From Azospirillaceae bacterium (lineage in GTDB: Bacteria > Pseudomonadota > Alphaproteobacteria > Azospirillales > Azospirillaceae): a stretch of 64,000 nt of DNA. This document shows positions 33,690 to 46,201 of this stretch, one piece after another (position 1 is the stretch's first letter; each line of letters starts with the position of its first letter). The position numbers were made by a program, and so were the translations under genes. The notes beneath the pieces are model-generated. The model made no database searches, was not told the origin of the DNA, and worked only from the letters and a program-made list of their open reading frames with translations. The stretch lies in NCBI GenBank assembly GCA_028283825.1, contig JAPWJW010000001.1, positions 930,001-994,000 of the forward strand, written 5' to 3'.

Positions 33690-36600
33690 GGGCGAACGCC
33701 GGGGCTGGGGATACGGCAGGCGGGGGTGACGCGGACGCCGTTTCCATCTCCGCCAACAGGCGGGCCAGGACGTCGGACGGCAGGTGGCGGGCGCGGGCTT
33801 CCAGCACGGCCAGACCCTGTTCCTCGACGGTGGGCGCGCGCAGCAGGGTGGCCAGCGACAGTTCCACCCCCAGCCTGGCCGTGATGCGGGCGTTGAGCTG
33901 CGTGGCCAACAGGGAATGGCCGCCCAATTCGAAGAAGTTGTCGTGCACGCCGATGGGGGTGACGTTGAACAGGTCGCTCCAGATTTCCGCCAAGGTCGCT
34001 TCCAGTTCGCCGCGGGGGGCCGTGTAGGTGTTGCGCAGGTCGGCGCGGGCATGCGCCGCTTGCGGTGCCGGCGCCGGTTTCGTCCGCGCCACCCACTGCC
34101 GCAACCGCGCCTTGATGTCACCGCTGGACACCACCACCGGGCCGGTCAGCCCGGCCGCCAGGATGCGGCTGGCGGCGTCCACCCCTTCCTCGGCGGCCAT
34201 GTGGAAGATATTGACGGTGGCGCCCAGGCCGGCGATGGCGGGTTCGGTGTCGCCCAGCCGCCAGCTGTCCCAGTCCACGCTGGTCCAGCGGCCGGTGGCG
34301 GCGGCATGGGCGTCCAGGAACAGGTTGGCGGCGGCGTAGGCGGAAAAGCCCAGTCCACCCAGCACGGCGGCCAGGGAGGACATGGCCAGCCGGCAATGCA
34401 GCGGGCGGTCGGCCAACAGCCTGTCCAGCACCAGCAGGCCTCGGGCCTTGGCGTCGAACTGGGTTTCCGCCTCCAGCACCGTGGACTCGCCGATGTCGCG
34501 GAAGGCCTCCACGCCCACCGTGCCGGCGCCATGGATGACGCCGTCCAACGTGCCGAAATAGTACTCGCTCATCTGCAGCACGCCGGCCATGGCCTGCGTG
34601 TCGGTCACATCGGCGGCCAGGGCCAGCACTTCCGCCCCCTTGGCCTCCATGGCCCGGATGCGGCGGATGCGGGTGGCCGTGGCATCCGCCGGCGGGTGTG
34701 CGGCCAGCCAGTCGTCCCAGGCGGCGCGGGCGGGCAGCGCCGTGCGGCCGACCAGGACCAGCCGCGCCTGTACAGCCGCCGCCAGATGCTCGGCCAGCAC
34801 CATGCCCACCCCGCCCAGGCCGCCGGTCAGCAGGTACACGCCCCGCTGCCGGAAGGGTGATGCCGCCGGTGCGGGCAGGGGAACCGGCTCGTAATCGCGG
34901 ATCCAGCGCCGGCCGCCCCGTCGCGCGACCATGACGTCCAGGGCGGCCGCGCCCAGTTCGGCCATGACGGCATTTGCCGTGTCCTCCACCGCGCCTTCCG
35001 GCGCCGGCACGTCGATGCACCGGCAAATCAGGCCCGGCCGTTCCTGCGGCGCCACCAGGACGGGGCCCAGCACCGTCGATTTTTCCGGACGCAAGCCGGG
35101 CGCGCCGGCGGGATCGGAACCGTTGGGGTCGAACAGGCCGTCCGCGATCACGTCGATGCGGAGGCCGGCCCCGGCGGGAAGGGCGCGCAGCAGGTGCATC
35201 ACGCTGTGGAAGCCCGGTGTCTGCTGGGCGTCGAACCGGGCGACATCGATCACCCCCGTCGCCGGACCCGTCAGCAGCCAGAGATGCGCGACGCGCCGGG
35301 GCTGGACGCCCCGCTGTTGCAGGGTCGCGACCAGCTGGTCGTAGTCATCGCCCGTTCCGGCCCGGATCACCGCCTCGTCCCCGTCCAGGGCAAAGGCGGC
35401 GCCCGCATCGACCGTGATCACCCGGCAGCCCCTGTCGCGCAGACGTTCCGCCAAGGCGGCGCCGATGCCCAGGCGGTCGCGGAAGACCAGCCAGGGCCCG
35501 TCCAGGGCGCCGGTGTCGTCGGGTTGGGCCACCGCCGGCTTCCAGTAGGGCAGGGACGTCCACTGGGCGACATCGGGGCGCCGTTCCGCCGGCCCCTCGG
35601 TCGCGCCGGCCGGCTGGAGGACGGGGGGATCTATCCAATAACGCTGCCGCTCAAAGGGATATGTCGGCAGCGAAAGGCGCCGGCGCCCCTCGCCGGCCAG
35701 CAGCCGGGCCGCGTCCTGGCCGGCGCCGCCCAGCCAGGCCTGGCCGATTGCGCGCAGCAGGACGTCCCATTCCGGCTGGCGGTCATAGGACCAGCGCATG
35801 GTGGGGGCGATGCGGTTGGCGCTTCCCGGATGAGCGGCCCGTTCGGCCAGGGCGTGCGCGGTCAGCGACTGTCCCGGCCCCACCTCCAGCAGGATGCGGT
35901 GGGGATCCCGCAACAACTCGGCCAGCACGTCCTTCAGGCGCACGGTGCGGCACAGGTGGCGGGCCCAATACAGGGGGTCTCTCGCCTGGGCGTCCGTCAG
36001 CCGGGTGCCGGTGACGCAGGAGACGACGGGGATGCGCGGCGGGCTCAGGCGTACCCGTCCCAGCACGGCGGCCAGGTCGGGGACGATGGGTTCCAGCATG
36101 GTGGAATGATAGGCATGGGTGCTGCGCAGCCGCTGGGCGGCGATGTCGCGGCCGTTGAGCGTCTCCTCCAACGCTGCGATGGCGGCTTCCGGGCCCGAGA
36201 CGACGCTGAGGCGCGCGGTGTTGACGGCGGCCAGGTCGGCACCCGGTGGCAGCAGCGGCCGCAGCGCGTCTTCGCCCAAGGGGACGGCCAGCATGGCGCC
36301 GGGCGCCACGCGGGTGGCGATCAGCGTCGCGCGCGTCGCCACCACGGCCAGCGCGTCCTCAAGGCTCAGGATGCCGGCGACGCAGGCGGCGGCGAATTCT
36401 CCGATGCTGTAGCCGGTCAATACCGCCGGCTCCAGGCCCCAATGGCGCAGCAGTGCCGCCAGGGCGTATTCGGCCACGAATATGGCGGGTTGCGCCGTTT
36501 CCGGCCCTTCCGCCGGCGTTTCCGCCCGACCGCCCCGGCCCAGCATGGCGCGCAGATCCAACCCAATCGCCGGTGCCGCCGCGGGGGGTGGGTCGATCAC

Positions 36601-38352
36601 CGGCCGGGCGGGATCGCGGCCGGGATACAGGCTGGCGCGGATGTCGCCGGGCAGGTGGGCCCGCAGCGCCGCCGCGCATCGGTCCACCGCCGCGCGATAG
36701 ACCGGCTCGGCGCAATAAAGCTCCCAGCCCATGCCGGGGTAATGATCCCCCAGGCCCGGGAAGAGGAAGGCGATTTCCGGTATGGCATCCGGCGCCACAC
36801 CATCGGCCTGCCGCCGCTTGTCGCGCAGGGCCTGGGCGGCGTCCCCCGGGGTGGCGGCCACCACCGCGCGCCGGTGGGCGAAGGGCCGCCGGCCCAGGCG
36901 CAGGGTGTGCGCCACATCGGCCAGGGACAGGGTCGGGTGGCTTTCCAGGTGGTCGGCCAGGCGTGCCGACGCCGCATTCAGCGCCGCGGGGGTGCGGGCG
37001 GACAGGACCAGCAACTGGGCGGGCGCGGTGGTCGCGGCCGGGGGTGACATGTCGGCCGGCGCTTCCTCCAGCACCACATGGACGTTGGTGCCGCCGATAC
37101 CGAAGGAGCTGACGCCGGCCCGCATGGGGCCGTCACCGACATAAGGCTCACAGGTGGTGGGGACGCGGAAGGGCGTGCGTTCCAGCCCCAGGCGGGGATT
37201 GGCCGCCTGGAAATGGGGGCAGGGCGGTATGGCGCGGTGGCGTAGGGCCAGCACCGTCTTGATCAGTCCGGCGATGCCGGCGGCGGCGTCCACATGGCCG
37301 ATGTTGCCCTTGACCGAGCCCAGGGCGATCGGGCCGGGGGCGTCGCCGAAGGCCTCCGCCAGGGCCGCCACCTCCACCGGGTCGCCCAGGTTGGTGCCGG
37401 CCGCGTGCGCCTCCACCAGCGCGATGGTGGACGGCGCCACATCCGCCACGGCCATGGCCTCCGCGATCACCCGGGCTTGCGGGGCGACGCCGGGTGCCGT
37501 GTATCCCACCTTCTCCCGGCCGTCATTGTTCACCGCCGACCCGCGGATGACGGCATGGACGGTGTCACCGTCGGCGCGGGCGTCGGCTAGGCGCTTCAGC
37601 ATCACCACGCCAGCGCCGTCGCTGGAAACCGTGCCCTGCGCCGCCGCGTCAAACGGCCTGCAATGGCCGTCGGGGGACAGGATGCCGCCCTGTTCGTAGC
37701 GATAGCCGCCGATCAGCGGAAGATGGATGGAAACGCCGCCGGCCAGGGCCGCGTCGCTTTCCCGGCACAACAGGCTCTGGCAGGCCAGATGCACCGCCAC
37801 CAGCGAGGTGGAACACGCGGTGCCCACACTGATCGCCGGCCCGCTCAGCCCCAGCAGATAGGCGACACGGGTGGCGAGGAAGGTGGGATCGTTGCCGATG
37901 GCCATGGGGAAGGCGCCGGCGCGCCGTATCAGGCCGGGATCCGGCCACAGGTTCTGCAGCAGATAGGTGCTGAGGATGCTGCCGGCGAAGACGCCGACCG
38001 CCCCCGGCAAGGCCCCGGGCTCATACCCCGCATCCTCCAGCGCCGCCCAGGCGCACTCCACGAAGACGCGTTGCTGCGGATCCATCAGTTCCGCCTCGCG
38101 CGGGCTGATGCCGAAAAAGGCGGCGTCGAAGCTGTCGGCCTGGGCCAGGACGCCCTTGGCCGGAACATGGTCGGGCCGGCGGATCAGGTCGGGCGCCACG
38201 CCGGCGGCCAGCAACTCCGCTTCACTGAAGCGGGTCAGGGTGTCGCGCCCGTCCCGCAGCAGCGTCCAGAAGGCGTCGGGCGTGTCGGCCCCGGGCAGGC
38301 GGCAGGCCATGCCCACCACGGCGATGGCGTCATCGGGCGGGGGCGTGGTCAT
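33682..38352 (-). CDS. Type I PKS module KS-AT-KR-ACP
   Basis: 1556 residues; the ATG overlaps the upstream NRPS stop by four bases. The KS covers about 10-435 with Cys180 in TACSTSL and the later His in EAHAAGT (a variant of EAHGTGT) and [11 protein letters not shown]. The AT covers about 530-830 with Ser649 in GYSIGE (His to Tyr variant of GHSxGE) and a HAYHS specificity motif that is neither the classic malonyl nor methylmalonyl type. The KR covers about 1130-1400 with TGGLGGVG and Tyr1339 in YAAAN, and no LDD motif. The ACP has Ser1480 in GGHSLL. It has no DH or ER, so it would leave a beta-hydroxy group. The extender may be aminomalonyl (see the rightward operon). Confidence 0.92.
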   Translation of the reverse strand: MTTPPPDDAIAVVGMACRLPGADTPDAFWTLLRDGRDTLTRFSEAELLAAGVAPDLIRRPDHVPAKGVLAQADSFDAAFFGISPREAELMDPQQRVFVECAWAALEDAGYEPGALPGAVGVFAGSILSTYLLQNLWPDPGLIRRAGAFPMAIGNDPTFLATRVAYLLGLSGPAISVGTACSTSLVAVHLACQSLLCRESDAALAGGVSIHLPLIGGYRYEQGGILSPDGHCRPFDAAAQGTVSSDGAGVVMLKRLADARADGDTVHAVIRGSAVNNDGREKVGYTAPGVAPQARVIAEAMAVADVAPSTIALVEAHAAGTNLGDPVEVAALAEAFGDAPGPIALGSVKGNIGHVDAAAGIAGLIKTVLALRHRAIPPCPHFQAANPRLGLERTPFRVPTTCEPYVGDGPMRAGVSSFGIGGTNVHVVLEEAPADMSPPAATTAPAQLLVLSARTPAALNAASARLADHLESHPTLSLADVAHTLRLGRRPFAHRRAVVAATPGDAAQALRDKRRQADGVAPDAIPEIAFLFPGLGDHYPGMGWELYCAEPVYRAAVDRCAAALRAHLPGDIRASLYPGRDPARPVIDPPPAAAPAIGLDLRAMLGRGGRAETPAEGPETAQPAIFVAEYALAALLRHWGLEPAVLTGYSIGEFAAACVAGILSLEDALAVVATRATLIATRVAPGAMLAVPLGEDALRPLLPPGADLAAVNTARLSVVSGPEAAIAALEETLNGRDIAAQRLRSTHAYHSTMLEPIVPDLAAVLGRVRLSPPRIPVVSCVTGTRLTDAQARDPLYWARHLCRTVRLKDVLAELLRDPHRILLEVGPGQSLTAHALAERAAHPGSANRIAPTMRWSYDRQPEWDVLLRAIGQAWLGGAGQDAARLLAGEGRRRLSLPTYPFERQRYWIDPPVLQPAGATEGPAERRPDVAQWTSLPYWKPAVAQPDDTGALDGPWLVFRDRLGIGAALAERLRDRGCRVITVDAGAAFALDGDEAVIRAGTGDDYDQLVATLQQRGVQPRRVAHLWLLTGPATGVIDVARFDAQQTPGFHSVMHLLRALPAGAGLRIDVIADGLFDPNGSDPAGAPGLRPEKSTVLGPVLVAPQERPGLICRCIDVPAPEGAVEDTANAVMAELGAAALDVMVARRGGRRWIRDYEPVPLPAPAASPFRQRGVYLLTGGLGGVGMVLAEHLAAAVQARLVLVGRTALPARAAWDDWLAAHPPADATATRIRRIRAMEAKGAEVLALAADVTDTQAMAGVLQMSEYYFGTLDGVIHGAGTVGVEAFRDIGESTVLEAETQFDAKARGLLVLDRLLADRPLHCRLAMSSLAAVLGGLGFSAYAAANLFLDAHAAATGRWTSVDWDSWRLGDTEPAIAGLGATVNIFHMAAEEGVDAASRILAAGLTGPVVVSSGDIKARLRQWVARTKPAPAPQAAHARADLRNTYTAPRGELEATLAEIWSDLFNVTPIGVHDNFFELGGHSLLATQLNARITARLGVELSLATLLRAPTVEEQGLAVLEARARHLPSDVLARLLAEMETASASPPPAVSPAPAFAHD

Positions 38353-41300
38353 GACCGGCCCCCTTCCGCCGCGCGCCGCGCCCGGCCGGCCAGGGCCGCC
38401 CGGCGGTCCGCCGCCCGTGTCTGCGCCTGGACGCTTCCGGTGCCGGTCGTTCCGGCACCCAGTTCTTCCAGCCGGGCGGCCAGGCTTTCCACCGTGGGGC
38501 AACGGAACAGTTCGGCCACCGGCACGGCCAGCCCGGTTTCCTGGCGCAAGCGTTCCTGCACCTCCAGCAACAGCAGGGAATGGCCGCCAATGTCGAAGAA
38601 ATTGGCGTCGCGTCCCACCGCGGGCAGTTTCAGCACCCCGGCCCATAAGGCGGCCACCAGGCTTTGCGTCGCGGCCACCGGCTGGGCGCCGGCGTTTCCC
38701 CGTTGCCGTGCCGCCGCGGCGCACAGCGCCCGCCGGTCCAGCTTGCCGCTTGCCGTCAATGGCAATTGGTCCAGCAACACCAGGCCGGCCGGCATCATGT
38801 GCTCCGGCACGTGCTGCCGCAGGAAGGCGCGCAGCGAGGCTTCGGTCGCCTGATCGCCGCCTTCGCTCCAGCGGTCACCATGGTCGAACGTCCGGTGGAA
38901 TGGCGACGGGGTGGGGGACGGTCCGTGGTGGGGCGAGTCATGGCGGAAGGCGACGGCATCGCCGTTCCGGCGGTGCAGCCGGCCTTCCACGAAATAATCG
39001 GTGTGCAGCCGGTCGTCGGCGAAGGTGGCGCCGCAGGCCGCGTCGATCCAGTCGCCCGCCGCCACCGCGACCCCATCCGCCCCGATGGGAAAGAACACCG
39101 GCAGCCAGCAATGTTCATGTGCCAGGATGTCCAGCAGGGGCCCGCCGCCCGTATCCAGGCACAGCCATACCAGGAAACCGTCGACGCGACCCTCGCGGGT
39201 AAGGGTGAAGCGGTTCTGATGCCGATATTCCGCCGCGACGGGCTGACGGTAGTCGAAATCCTCAAAAGGTTGCGGTTCGGCCAGCAGATCGGCGGCGCTG
39301 AGGCCGCGGGCGCACAGGCGCAGGTCGAAGGCGCCACCCATGTCCTTGAAGATCCGTTGGGCGTACCGATTGCCCAGGGGGCCGAAGCCCCGATGCCGCA
39401 ACAACGGCTCGGGCAGTTGGACGGGGGCGTACAGCGTGGTGCTGCGTGCCGGGATCATACCCGCGTCGGGGGTCAAAAGGGGGCGCACGCCGTTGATGAT
39501 GACGGCCGCGCCCTCGCTGCCGCCGATGGCGCCGACGATCTCGGATACGCAGACATCAGCCGGTTCCGGCAGTTGCGTGGTCATCGCGTCGCCATGGATG
39601 ACGGTGATGCGATCCTGCAGGCCCAGCGCCCGCACGTGGGCCACGGCGCGCTGGTAGGTGGCTTCCAGCTTTTCCACCGCATAGACGTGGCGGGCGCCGG
39701 CCTCCACACAGAACCGAGACAGCAGCGCTTCCGGCCCAGGCCCCACCTCCAGCACCACCCGACCCGGAACCTGCCGGGCGATGGCGGCGCGGTAGCTGTC
39801 GTTGCGCCGTTCGTCCCGGATCATGGCGTGGTAGGCCATCTCGTCATAGACGAAGAACTCCGCGATGGAGGGCCACCATTCGACACCCCCATCGGCGGAT
39901 GCGGGACGGGGAACGGTGGCGCGGGGCACGACGCCCGCGACCAGCCGCCGGTCCGCACCTTCACCTTCGACGACAACGGCCGCCTCCGCCACGCCGGGAT
40001 GGCCGCGCAATGTGGCCGCGATCTCCCCCGGTTCCACGCGGAAGCCGCGAATCTTCACCTGCTCATCCGCCCGCCCCAGATAGTCCAGGCCGCCGTCGGG
40101 CCGTTGGCGGACGATGTCGCCGGTACGGTACAGCCGGCCCCCGGGTATCGCCCCGAACGGGTCGGGGATGAAGGCCGCCGCCGTCAGGTCGGGCCGGCCG
40201 TGGTAGCCGCGGCTGACGCCCGGCCCGCCGACATGCAATTCACCGCTCACGCCCGGCGGCACCGGGTTCAGATCGCCATCCAGCACATAGACGCGGGCGT
40301 CGCCGATGGCGCGGCCGATGGGGGGACGCCCCCCGCCCGCCGTCACCGCCGCTGCCGTGGCGCAGACCGTGATCTCCGTCGGGCCGTAGGCGTTCAGGAA
40401 CAGCCGGCCGGGCGCCCAGCGGTCCACCAGGTCGGCGGGGCAGGCCTCGCCGGCGCACACCAGCGTGACAAGGTCGGGCAGGGCGGCAATCGGTGACGTT
40501 GCGGTGGGCAGGCGGGCCAGCACCGATGGCGACAAGGTCACCGTGGTGACACACCGGTCCCGCAGCAGCGCCACCAGATCCGCGGAGGGCGCCAGCAGGT
40601 CGCGGGGGGCCGTGTGCAGGCAACCGCCGGCCAGCAGGGTGGTGAAGATCTCGGAAACGGAGGCGTCGAAGCTGAAGGCCGCGGCCTGCAGGACCCGGCT
40701 GTCCGGCCCCAGGCGAAACAGCGCGATTTGCGCCCGCGCCAGGTGCAGCAGGTTGGCATGGCTGACCACCACGCCCTTGCGCCGGCCCGTGGAGCCGGAG
40801 GTGTAGATCAGGTAGGCGGCCGCGCCCATGTCGGGGCCGTCGTCCCGACTTCCGCCCGCGTCCGGTCCGTCAGCGGCCGCTTCGATATCGGCGCGCAGGA
40901 CGGTCACCGTCCCCAGGCCCGCCAAGGTGCCGGCGGTATCGGCATCGGCCAGGACGGCGCGGGCGCCGCAGTCGGCCAGCAGTTCCCCCAGCAGGGCGGC
41001 GGGAAAGAAGGGATCCAGCGGCACATAGGCCGCCCCCGCCTTCATCACCGCCAGCACGGCGGCGATGCGTGTGGCCGACGGGCCCATGCACACCGCCACG
41101 CGGTCCTCCCGCCCGACACCCAGCGCCACCAGCCGGTTGGCCAGCCGGTCGGCCTGCGCGTTCAGGTCCTGGTAGCTCAAGACGACATCCGGACCGGCCA
41201 CGCCGTTGGCCGCATGCGCCACCGCCGGCGCATCGGGCGTCAGCCGGGCCTGCCGTTCGAACAGGCGGGACACGGGTGCGTCGGGCAGCGGTGGGGCCGG

Positions 41301-42761
41301 GGGTACAGGGTCGACGGTGGCCGGTCCGCTCCAATCCTCCAGCAGGCGTCGGCGCTGGGACGCGTCCAGCGGGTCCAGCGCGTCCAGCGGGCGGCTGCCG
41401 TCGCGGACCATGTCCGCCAACAGTGCCCGCAGGGAGGCCAGCAGGCCGCGCATGGCGTCATCCTCGAAGCGGGCGCGGTCATAACCCACGCCCAGCCGGG
41501 CACCGTCACGTACCACCATGGTCACGGTCAGGGGGAAATTGGACCGTTCGAACAGGCTGGTGCCGGCCACCGACAGACCGCCGCCGGTCAGCGGGGGCGT
41601 GGCCGGCAACTCTTCGAACACCAGCAGGCTATCGACCAGCGCCTGGCCGCCGGGCACCGCGCTCCAGCCCTGGATGTCGGAAAGGGCCGTGTGCTCGTGG
41701 CGCCGCATTTCCAGCTGCCGCTGCTGCAGGGCGCGAAGCCAGTCGGCCACGGCGGCGGTCGGCTCCACGTGCACGCGGGACGGCAGGGTGTTGACGAACA
41801 GGCCCACCATGGTCTCGATACCGGGAAGTTCGGGCGGCCGGCCGGCGACGGTGGTGCCGAAGACGACCTCCCGGCGGCCCGCTCCACGGGAAAGCAGGAC
41901 GGACCAGGCCCCCTGCACCAGCGTGTTGAGCGTCACGCCCCAGGTGCGGGTGGCCTGGCGCAGGGCCGCGATCTCATGCGGCGCCATCTCCAGGAATTCC
42001 AGCCCATAGCCGCCGGGGCCGTTTGGCGCGGGGCCGAAATCCAGGGGCGTGGGGGTGTCGAATCCTGCCAGTTCCCGGCGCCACCAGCGCTCCGTATCCG
42101 CGACCGGCTGGGCGCGCAGCCAGGCGATGAAATCACTGTAGGGCCGTGCCGGTGCCAATGCCGGTACCCGGCCGGCCACCAGGGCGTCATAAAAAGCGAA
42201 GACCTCGCCCAGCAGCAGGGGGACCGACCAGGCGTCCAGGATGGCGTGATGCCAGGTCCACAGCAGGGTGTGCCGCTCCTCCGCGAGGCGCAGCAGGGCC
42301 AGGCGGGTCAGGGGCGCGCGGGTGGGATCGAAGCCGGCCGCCCGGTCATCCGCCGCCAGCCGGTCCAGTGCCGCCGCCTGTTCCGAGGGGCCAAGGTCGC
42401 GCCAGTCCTCCGCCGCCAGGGTCAGGCGAACCTGGGTACCGACCACCTGCAAGGGTTCGGGCAGGCCGCGCCAGGCGAAGGCCGTGCGCAGCACGTCATG
42501 CCGTTCCAGCACCCCATGCCAGGCGCGGCGGAACAGCGGCCCATCCAACGGCCCCTGAAGCACCACCCGCAGTTGCTGCACGTACAGTCCAGGATCGCCG
42601 TCGGTCCGGCTGTCCTCGGCGATCCCGTCCGACGCACTTGGGGAGGGGTCGGCCAAGGAACCGGCCAGGGTGTGGAACAGCATGCCCCGTTGCAGGGGGG
42701 AGACGGGGTAGGCGCGCGGCGTCTGGGCGGCGGGCGCGGGCGTCATCGTATCAAAGGTCAT
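38349..42761 (-). CDS. NRPS module C-A(Tyr)-methyltransferase-PCP
   Basis: 1470 residues; the ATG overlaps the previous stop by 11 bases. The condensation domain (about 18-460) has HHAILDA (H171, H172, D176; the usual DG is DA). The adenylation domain has [12 protein letters not shown], and I read its specificity code as DASTVAAVCK, which matches a known tyrosine code. Between motifs A8 ([12 protein letters not shown]) and A9 lies an insertion of about 280 residues (about 970-1250). It has a SAM motif [12 protein letters not shown], a SEIVG loop and a beta-barrel with [11 protein letters not shown], resembling protein arginine methyltransferases rather than the usual NRPS N-methyltransferase. 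A10 is [11 protein letters not shown] and the carrier Ser is near 1394 in GGHSLL. Confidence 0.92.
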   Translation of the reverse strand: MTFDTMTPAPAAQTPRAYPVSPLQRGMLFHTLAGSLADPSPSASDGIAEDSRTDGDPGLYVQQLRVVLQGPLDGPLFRRAWHGVLERHDVLRTAFAWRGLPEPLQVVGTQVRLTLAAEDWRDLGPSEQAAALDRLAADDRAAGFDPTRAPLTRLALLRLAEERHTLLWTWHHAILDAWSVPLLLGEVFAFYDALVAGRVPALAPARPYSDFIAWLRAQPVADTERWWRRELAGFDTPTPLDFGPAPNGPGGYGLEFLEMAPHEIAALRQATRTWGVTLNTLVQGAWSVLLSRGAGRREVVFGTTVAGRPPELPGIETMVGLFVNTLPSRVHVEPTAAVADWLRALQQRQLEMRRHEHTALSDIQGWSAVPGGQALVDSLLVFEELPATPPLTGGGLSVAGTSLFERSNFPLTVTMVVRDGARLGVGYDRARFEDDAMRGLLASLRALLADMVRDGSRPLDALDPLDASQRRRLLEDWSGPATVDPVPPAPPLPDAPVSRLFERQARLTPDAPAVAHAANGVAGPDVVLSYQDLNAQADRLANRLVALGVGREDRVAVCMGPSATRIAAVLAVMKAGAAYVPLDPFFPAALLGELLADCGARAVLADADTAGTLAGLGTVTVLRADIEAAADGPDAGGSRDDGPDMGAAAYLIYTSGSTGRRKGVVVSHANLLHLARAQIALFRLGPDSRVLQAAAFSFDASVSEIFTTLLAGGCLHTAPRDLLAPSADLVALLRDRCVTTVTLSPSVLARLPTATSPIAALPDLVTLVCAGEACPADLVDRWAPGRLFLNAYGPTEITVCATAAAVTAGGGRPPIGRAIGDARVYVLDGDLNPVPPGVSGELHVGGPGVSRGYHGRPDLTAAAFIPDPFGAIPGGRLYRTGDIVRQRPDGGLDYLGRADEQVKIRGFRVEPGEIAATLRGHPGVAEAAVVVEGEGADRRLVAGVVPRATVPRPASADGGVEWWPSIAEFFVYDEMAYHAMIRDERRNDSYRAAIARQVPGRVVLEVGPGPEALLSRFCVEAGARHVYAVEKLEATYQRAVAHVRALGLQDRITVIHGDAMTTQLPEPADVCVSEIVGAIGGSEGAAVIINGVRPLLTPDAGMIPARSTTLYAPVQLPEPLLRHRGFGPLGNRYAQRIFKDMGGAFDLRLCARGLSAADLLAEPQPFEDFDYRQPVAAEYRHQNRFTLTREGRVDGFLVWLCLDTGGGPLLDILAHEHCWLPVFFPIGADGVAVAAGDWIDAACGATFADDRLHTDYFVEGRLHRRNGDAVAFRHDSPHHGPSPTPSPFHRTFDHGDRWSEGGDQATEASLRAFLRQHVPEHMMPAGLVLLDQLPLTASGKLDRRALCAAAARQRGNAGAQPVAATQSLVAALWAGVLKLPAVGRDANFFDIGGHSLLLLEVQERLRQETGLAVPVAELFRCPTVESLAARLEELGAGTTGTGSVQAQTRAADRRAALAGRARRAAEGGRS

Positions 42762-45700
42762 CAAAGCGAACCTGCTGCAAGGCGCGTTCGAGAAGCCCGC
42801 CGTCCACCAGCACGGACGCCAGCGGAAGGATGGAGGCAGGGGCGGTCGGCGAATCCGCCGCGATCGTCAGGCCGGGGAGGGCCGCCAGGGCGGCCACCGT
42901 GCGGTGCAGGAACACATCGCCCGGGCGTACCGCCAGCCCCTGGGCCCGGCACCGGGCGGACACTTGGATGGAGCGGATGCTGTCCCCACCGATGGCGAAG
43001 AAGTCGTCGGTGACCCCCACCGAGGCCAGGCCCAGCACGTCGGCCCAGATGGCGGCCAGCTTCACTTCCTCCGGGGTGCGGGGCGGCACCCGGGGGGCTT
43101 CGTCGGCCCGCCACGGCGGCTCGGGCAGGGCCTTGTGGTCCAGCTTGCCGTTGGCGGTCAGCGGCAGGGTCGCCAGGGTGACGAAGGCCGCCGGCACCAG
43201 GGACTGCGGCAGGTCGGCGGCCAGGAAGGCCCGCAAGGCCGCCTCATCCGGCGCGGGGCCCGGGGCGGGAACGATGTAGGCCACCAGTTGCCTGTCGCCC
43301 GCCGGGTGGGGGCGGGCGCGGACCACCGCCTGCGCCACGCCGGGATGGCGGCGCAGGGCCGTCTCGATCTCCCCCGGTTCGATGCGCAGGCCGCGTAGCT
43401 TGATCATGTCATCGACGCGGCCCAGAAAGTCGATGCGCCCGTCCGCGCGCCGCCGGGCCAGGTCGCGGGTCTTGTAAAGACGGGCGCCCGGTGTGGGGGA
43501 GTGGGGGTCCGGTATGAAGGACATGGCCGTGCGGGTGGGATCCCCGCGATAACCCAGGCCGACCCCGATGCCACCGATGTACAGCTCCCCCACCACCCCC
43601 GCCGGAACGGGGGCCAGGTTGCGGTCCAGCACGTGCGCCGTCATCGCCCGTATCGGTTGGCCGATGGCGGCGATGGCGACGGCGGCGTCGGCCGGCGACA
43701 GGCGGTCGATACGGTCATGACACTGGTCGTCGGAGCATTCGGTCGAACCGTAGGTGTTGAGCAGCGGCACCGTGGGATACAGCGCCAGCCAGCGCCGGCA
43801 CAGGTCGGTCGGCAGCGCCTCGCCGGTGGGGACCATCCAGCGCAGCTTGGGCAGGGGCGGCGGTCCCGCCGGCCGTGCCGCGGCCTCCGTGATCACCGCG
43901 TGCAGCATGGAGGGCACCAGTTGCAGGGCGGTGACGCCCTGGTCCGCCGTCTCTTCCAGCAGCCGGGACGGATCCTCGGCGGCCTCGTCGGCCACCACAG
44001 CGACCCGGCCGCCCACCGCCAGCGGCGCCAGGCACTGCCAGACCACGACGTCGAACGACGGCGGGGCGTTCTGCGCCAGGACGCCGTCGGCGCCGAACTC
44101 CAGATCCTCCAGCTTGGCCAGGACATGGTTGACCATGCCGCGATGCGCCACCATCACCCCCTTGGGGCGGCCGGTGGAACCGGATGTGTACATCACATAG
44201 GCCAGGTCGTCCGGCCTGCCGCCGGCTGGGCGCGCCGCCGGCGGCACTTCCCCGGCCAGGGTCGCCGGATCGTGCAGGGCCGGTGGATGGGCGGCCCATT
44301 CCTGCTGTGCCAGGGCCGCCGCCAGCGCCGGATGCAGCGCCTTTTCCGCCAGGACGAAAGGGGCGCCGCTTTCCGCCAGCACCTGGGCCAGGCGCGAAGG
44401 GGACTGGCGCAGATCCATCGGCAGGAAGGCGCCCCCGGCCTTGTGCGTCGCGACCAGTGCTGTGACGAAGTCCGGTCCGCGGGGCAGGGCCACCGCCACA
44501 AGCGTTCCGGGACCGACGCCCCGTGCCGCCAGGCCGGCGGCCAGCGCGTCGGCCCGGCGGTCCAGATCGGCGTAGCTGAGCGTCGTCGCGCCCATGCTGA
44601 CCGCGATGGCCTCACCCCGCCGTTTGGCCTGCGCCTCGAACAGGGCGCAGACGGTGTCCGCCGGGGGCGGTGCCGGTAGGGGGCCGATACCGGCGGCCAG
44701 GGCGGCGGCCGTGGCCGCGGGGCTTAACAGCGACAGTTCGGCCACGGGCCGGTCCGGCTCCGCCACCACGCGCTCCAGCAGTGTCTCGAAGCTGTCGGCC
44801 ATGCGGGCGACCGTCGCTTCCTCGAACAGGTCGGTGGCGTATTTCCAGGCCCCGACCAGCCGGCCGCGCTCATCTTCCTTCATCTCGAGATTCAGATCGT
44901 ACTGGCCCTCCTGCTGGGCCAGGACCATGGGATGCAGCACCAGGGGTCCGAAAGGCACGTCCGCCTCGTCCGTCGAGGGCAGCATGGCGCGCTGCAGTTC
45001 CTCGAAGCGATGGAGGCGCTGCAGGACAAAGGTGGTCTGGAAGATGGGTGATCGGCTGAGGTCGCGCGCCGTCTGCAGCCGATCCACCATCTGCGACAGG
45101 GGCAGGTCCTGGTGTTCCAGCGCGCCCAGAACACCGGCCTGCGCCTGCGCCAGCATCTGGCGGAAGCTGGGGCTGCCGGAAAGATCCGCCCGCAAGGGCA
45201 CCATGTTGACCAGGTTGCCCACCAGGTCCGCCAATCCGGGCTGGCGCCGGCCCAGGGTCGGGATGCCCACCATGATGGCGTCCTGGCCGCTGTAGCGGTG
45301 CAACAGCACCTGGTAGGCGGCCAGCAGGGCCATGAACAGCGTGGCCCCCTGGGCCTCGGCGAAGCGTTTCAGCGCCTGCGTCGTCCCCGTCGCGACATGA
45401 CGGGTCAGTGTGGCGCCGGCAAAGCTGCGCACAGGCGGGCGGCCCCGATCAGTCGGCAGGTCCAGCACGGGCAGTTCGCCGGCCAACGCGTTGTGCCAAT
45501 ACGTCCGGTGTGTATCCCAAGCGCCTGTTTCCTGCTGGCGGCGCTCGGCCCGCACCCAGTCCTCGAACTCCACCGCCATCGGCGGCAGGGCCGGGGCGTG
45601 GCCGGCGGCCTCGGCCGCGTAGGCGTCGCGCAGTTCGTCCATCACCGCCACCAGGGACCAGAGGTCGCACAGGATGTGCGGCAGGGAAATCAGCAGCACC

Positions 45701-46197
45701 GCGTCCAGCGCGCCGCGGCGCAACAGCAGGACGTCCATGGTCGCGTCCTCATCCAGGCAGAAGGGCCGTGCGGCCCGCGCCCGGATCGTGGCGTCCACCC
45801 GCGCGGCGTCCCACCCGGCGGCGTCGGTCACCTCCAGCCGCACGGCGTGTCCTGGCCGGGGGCGCTGGCGGATGCCGTTCGCGTCCTCGCGGAATTCCAT
45901 GCGAAGGCAGGCATGCCGGTCGGACAGGATCCGCAGGGCGCGGCGCAGGGCGCTTTCGTTCAGTGGCCCGCCGACACCAACCGGCAGCACCACATTATAG
46001 GCGGGGCTGTCGGGTGCCAGCTTCCACAGGAACCACAACGCCTCTTGCCCATGGGATAGGGGGAACCAGCCGTCATCGGTGCTGCCCAGGCGGGCGCGGA
46101 CCAGCGATTTCAGCTTTTGCTTCAAGGCGTCGCGCGCCTGGTCCTTCAGGTCCGTGACCGCGGGCATGGTCTTGATGATGGGGTCGCGCGCGTCCAT
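42751..46197 (-). CDS. NRPS module C-A-PCP (first elongation module)
   Basis: 1148 residues, starting 4 bases after the loading-protein stop. The condensation domain (about 45-470) starts with [12 protein letters not shown], but its active-site motif reads PHILCDLWS: the second His (H174) and Asp (D178) are kept, while the first His is Pro and the Gly is Leu. The adenylation domain has [12 protein letters not shown] and YGSTECSDD. My reading of the code is DVWQVTTDDK, for which I have no confident substrate. The carrier has GGDSIRS with Ser1073. The last 50 residues form a tail that could be a docking helix to the Tyr module. It receives the fatty acyl chain from the loading protein. Confidence 0.9.
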   Translation of the reverse strand: MDARDPIIKTMPAVTDLKDQARDALKQKLKSLVRARLGSTDDGWFPLSHGQEALWFLWKLAPDSPAYNVVLPVGVGGPLNESALRRALRILSDRHACLRMEFREDANGIRQRPRPGHAVRLEVTDAAGWDAARVDATIRARAARPFCLDEDATMDVLLLRRGALDAVLLISLPHILCDLWSLVAVMDELRDAYAAEAAGHAPALPPMAVEFEDWVRAERRQQETGAWDTHRTYWHNALAGELPVLDLPTDRGRPPVRSFAGATLTRHVATGTTQALKRFAEAQGATLFMALLAAYQVLLHRYSGQDAIMVGIPTLGRRQPGLADLVGNLVNMVPLRADLSGSPSFRQMLAQAQAGVLGALEHQDLPLSQMVDRLQTARDLSRSPIFQTTFVLQRLHRFEELQRAMLPSTDEADVPFGPLVLHPMVLAQQEGQYDLNLEMKEDERGRLVGAWKYATDLFEEATVARMADSFETLLERVVAEPDRPVAELSLLSPAATAAALAAGIGPLPAPPPADTVCALFEAQAKRRGEAIAVSMGATTLSYADLDRRADALAAGLAARGVGPGTLVAVALPRGPDFVTALVATHKAGGAFLPMDLRQSPSRLAQVLAESGAPFVLAEKALHPALAAALAQQEWAAHPPALHDPATLAGEVPPAARPAGGRPDDLAYVMYTSGSTGRPKGVMVAHRGMVNHVLAKLEDLEFGADGVLAQNAPPSFDVVVWQCLAPLAVGGRVAVVADEAAEDPSRLLEETADQGVTALQLVPSMLHAVITEAAARPAGPPPLPKLRWMVPTGEALPTDLCRRWLALYPTVPLLNTYGSTECSDDQCHDRIDRLSPADAAVAIAAIGQPIRAMTAHVLDRNLAPVPAGVVGELYIGGIGVGLGYRGDPTRTAMSFIPDPHSPTPGARLYKTRDLARRRADGRIDFLGRVDDMIKLRGLRIEPGEIETALRRHPGVAQAVVRARPHPAGDRQLVAYIVPAPGPAPDEAALRAFLAADLPQSLVPAAFVTLATLPLTANGKLDHKALPEPPWRADEAPRVPPRTPEEVKLAAIWADVLGLASVGVTDDFFAIGGDSIRSIQVSARCRAQGLAVRPGDVFLHRTVAALAALPGLTIAADSPTAPASILPLASVLVDGGLLERALQQVRFDDL

Positions 46198-46201
46198 GGC
46201 C

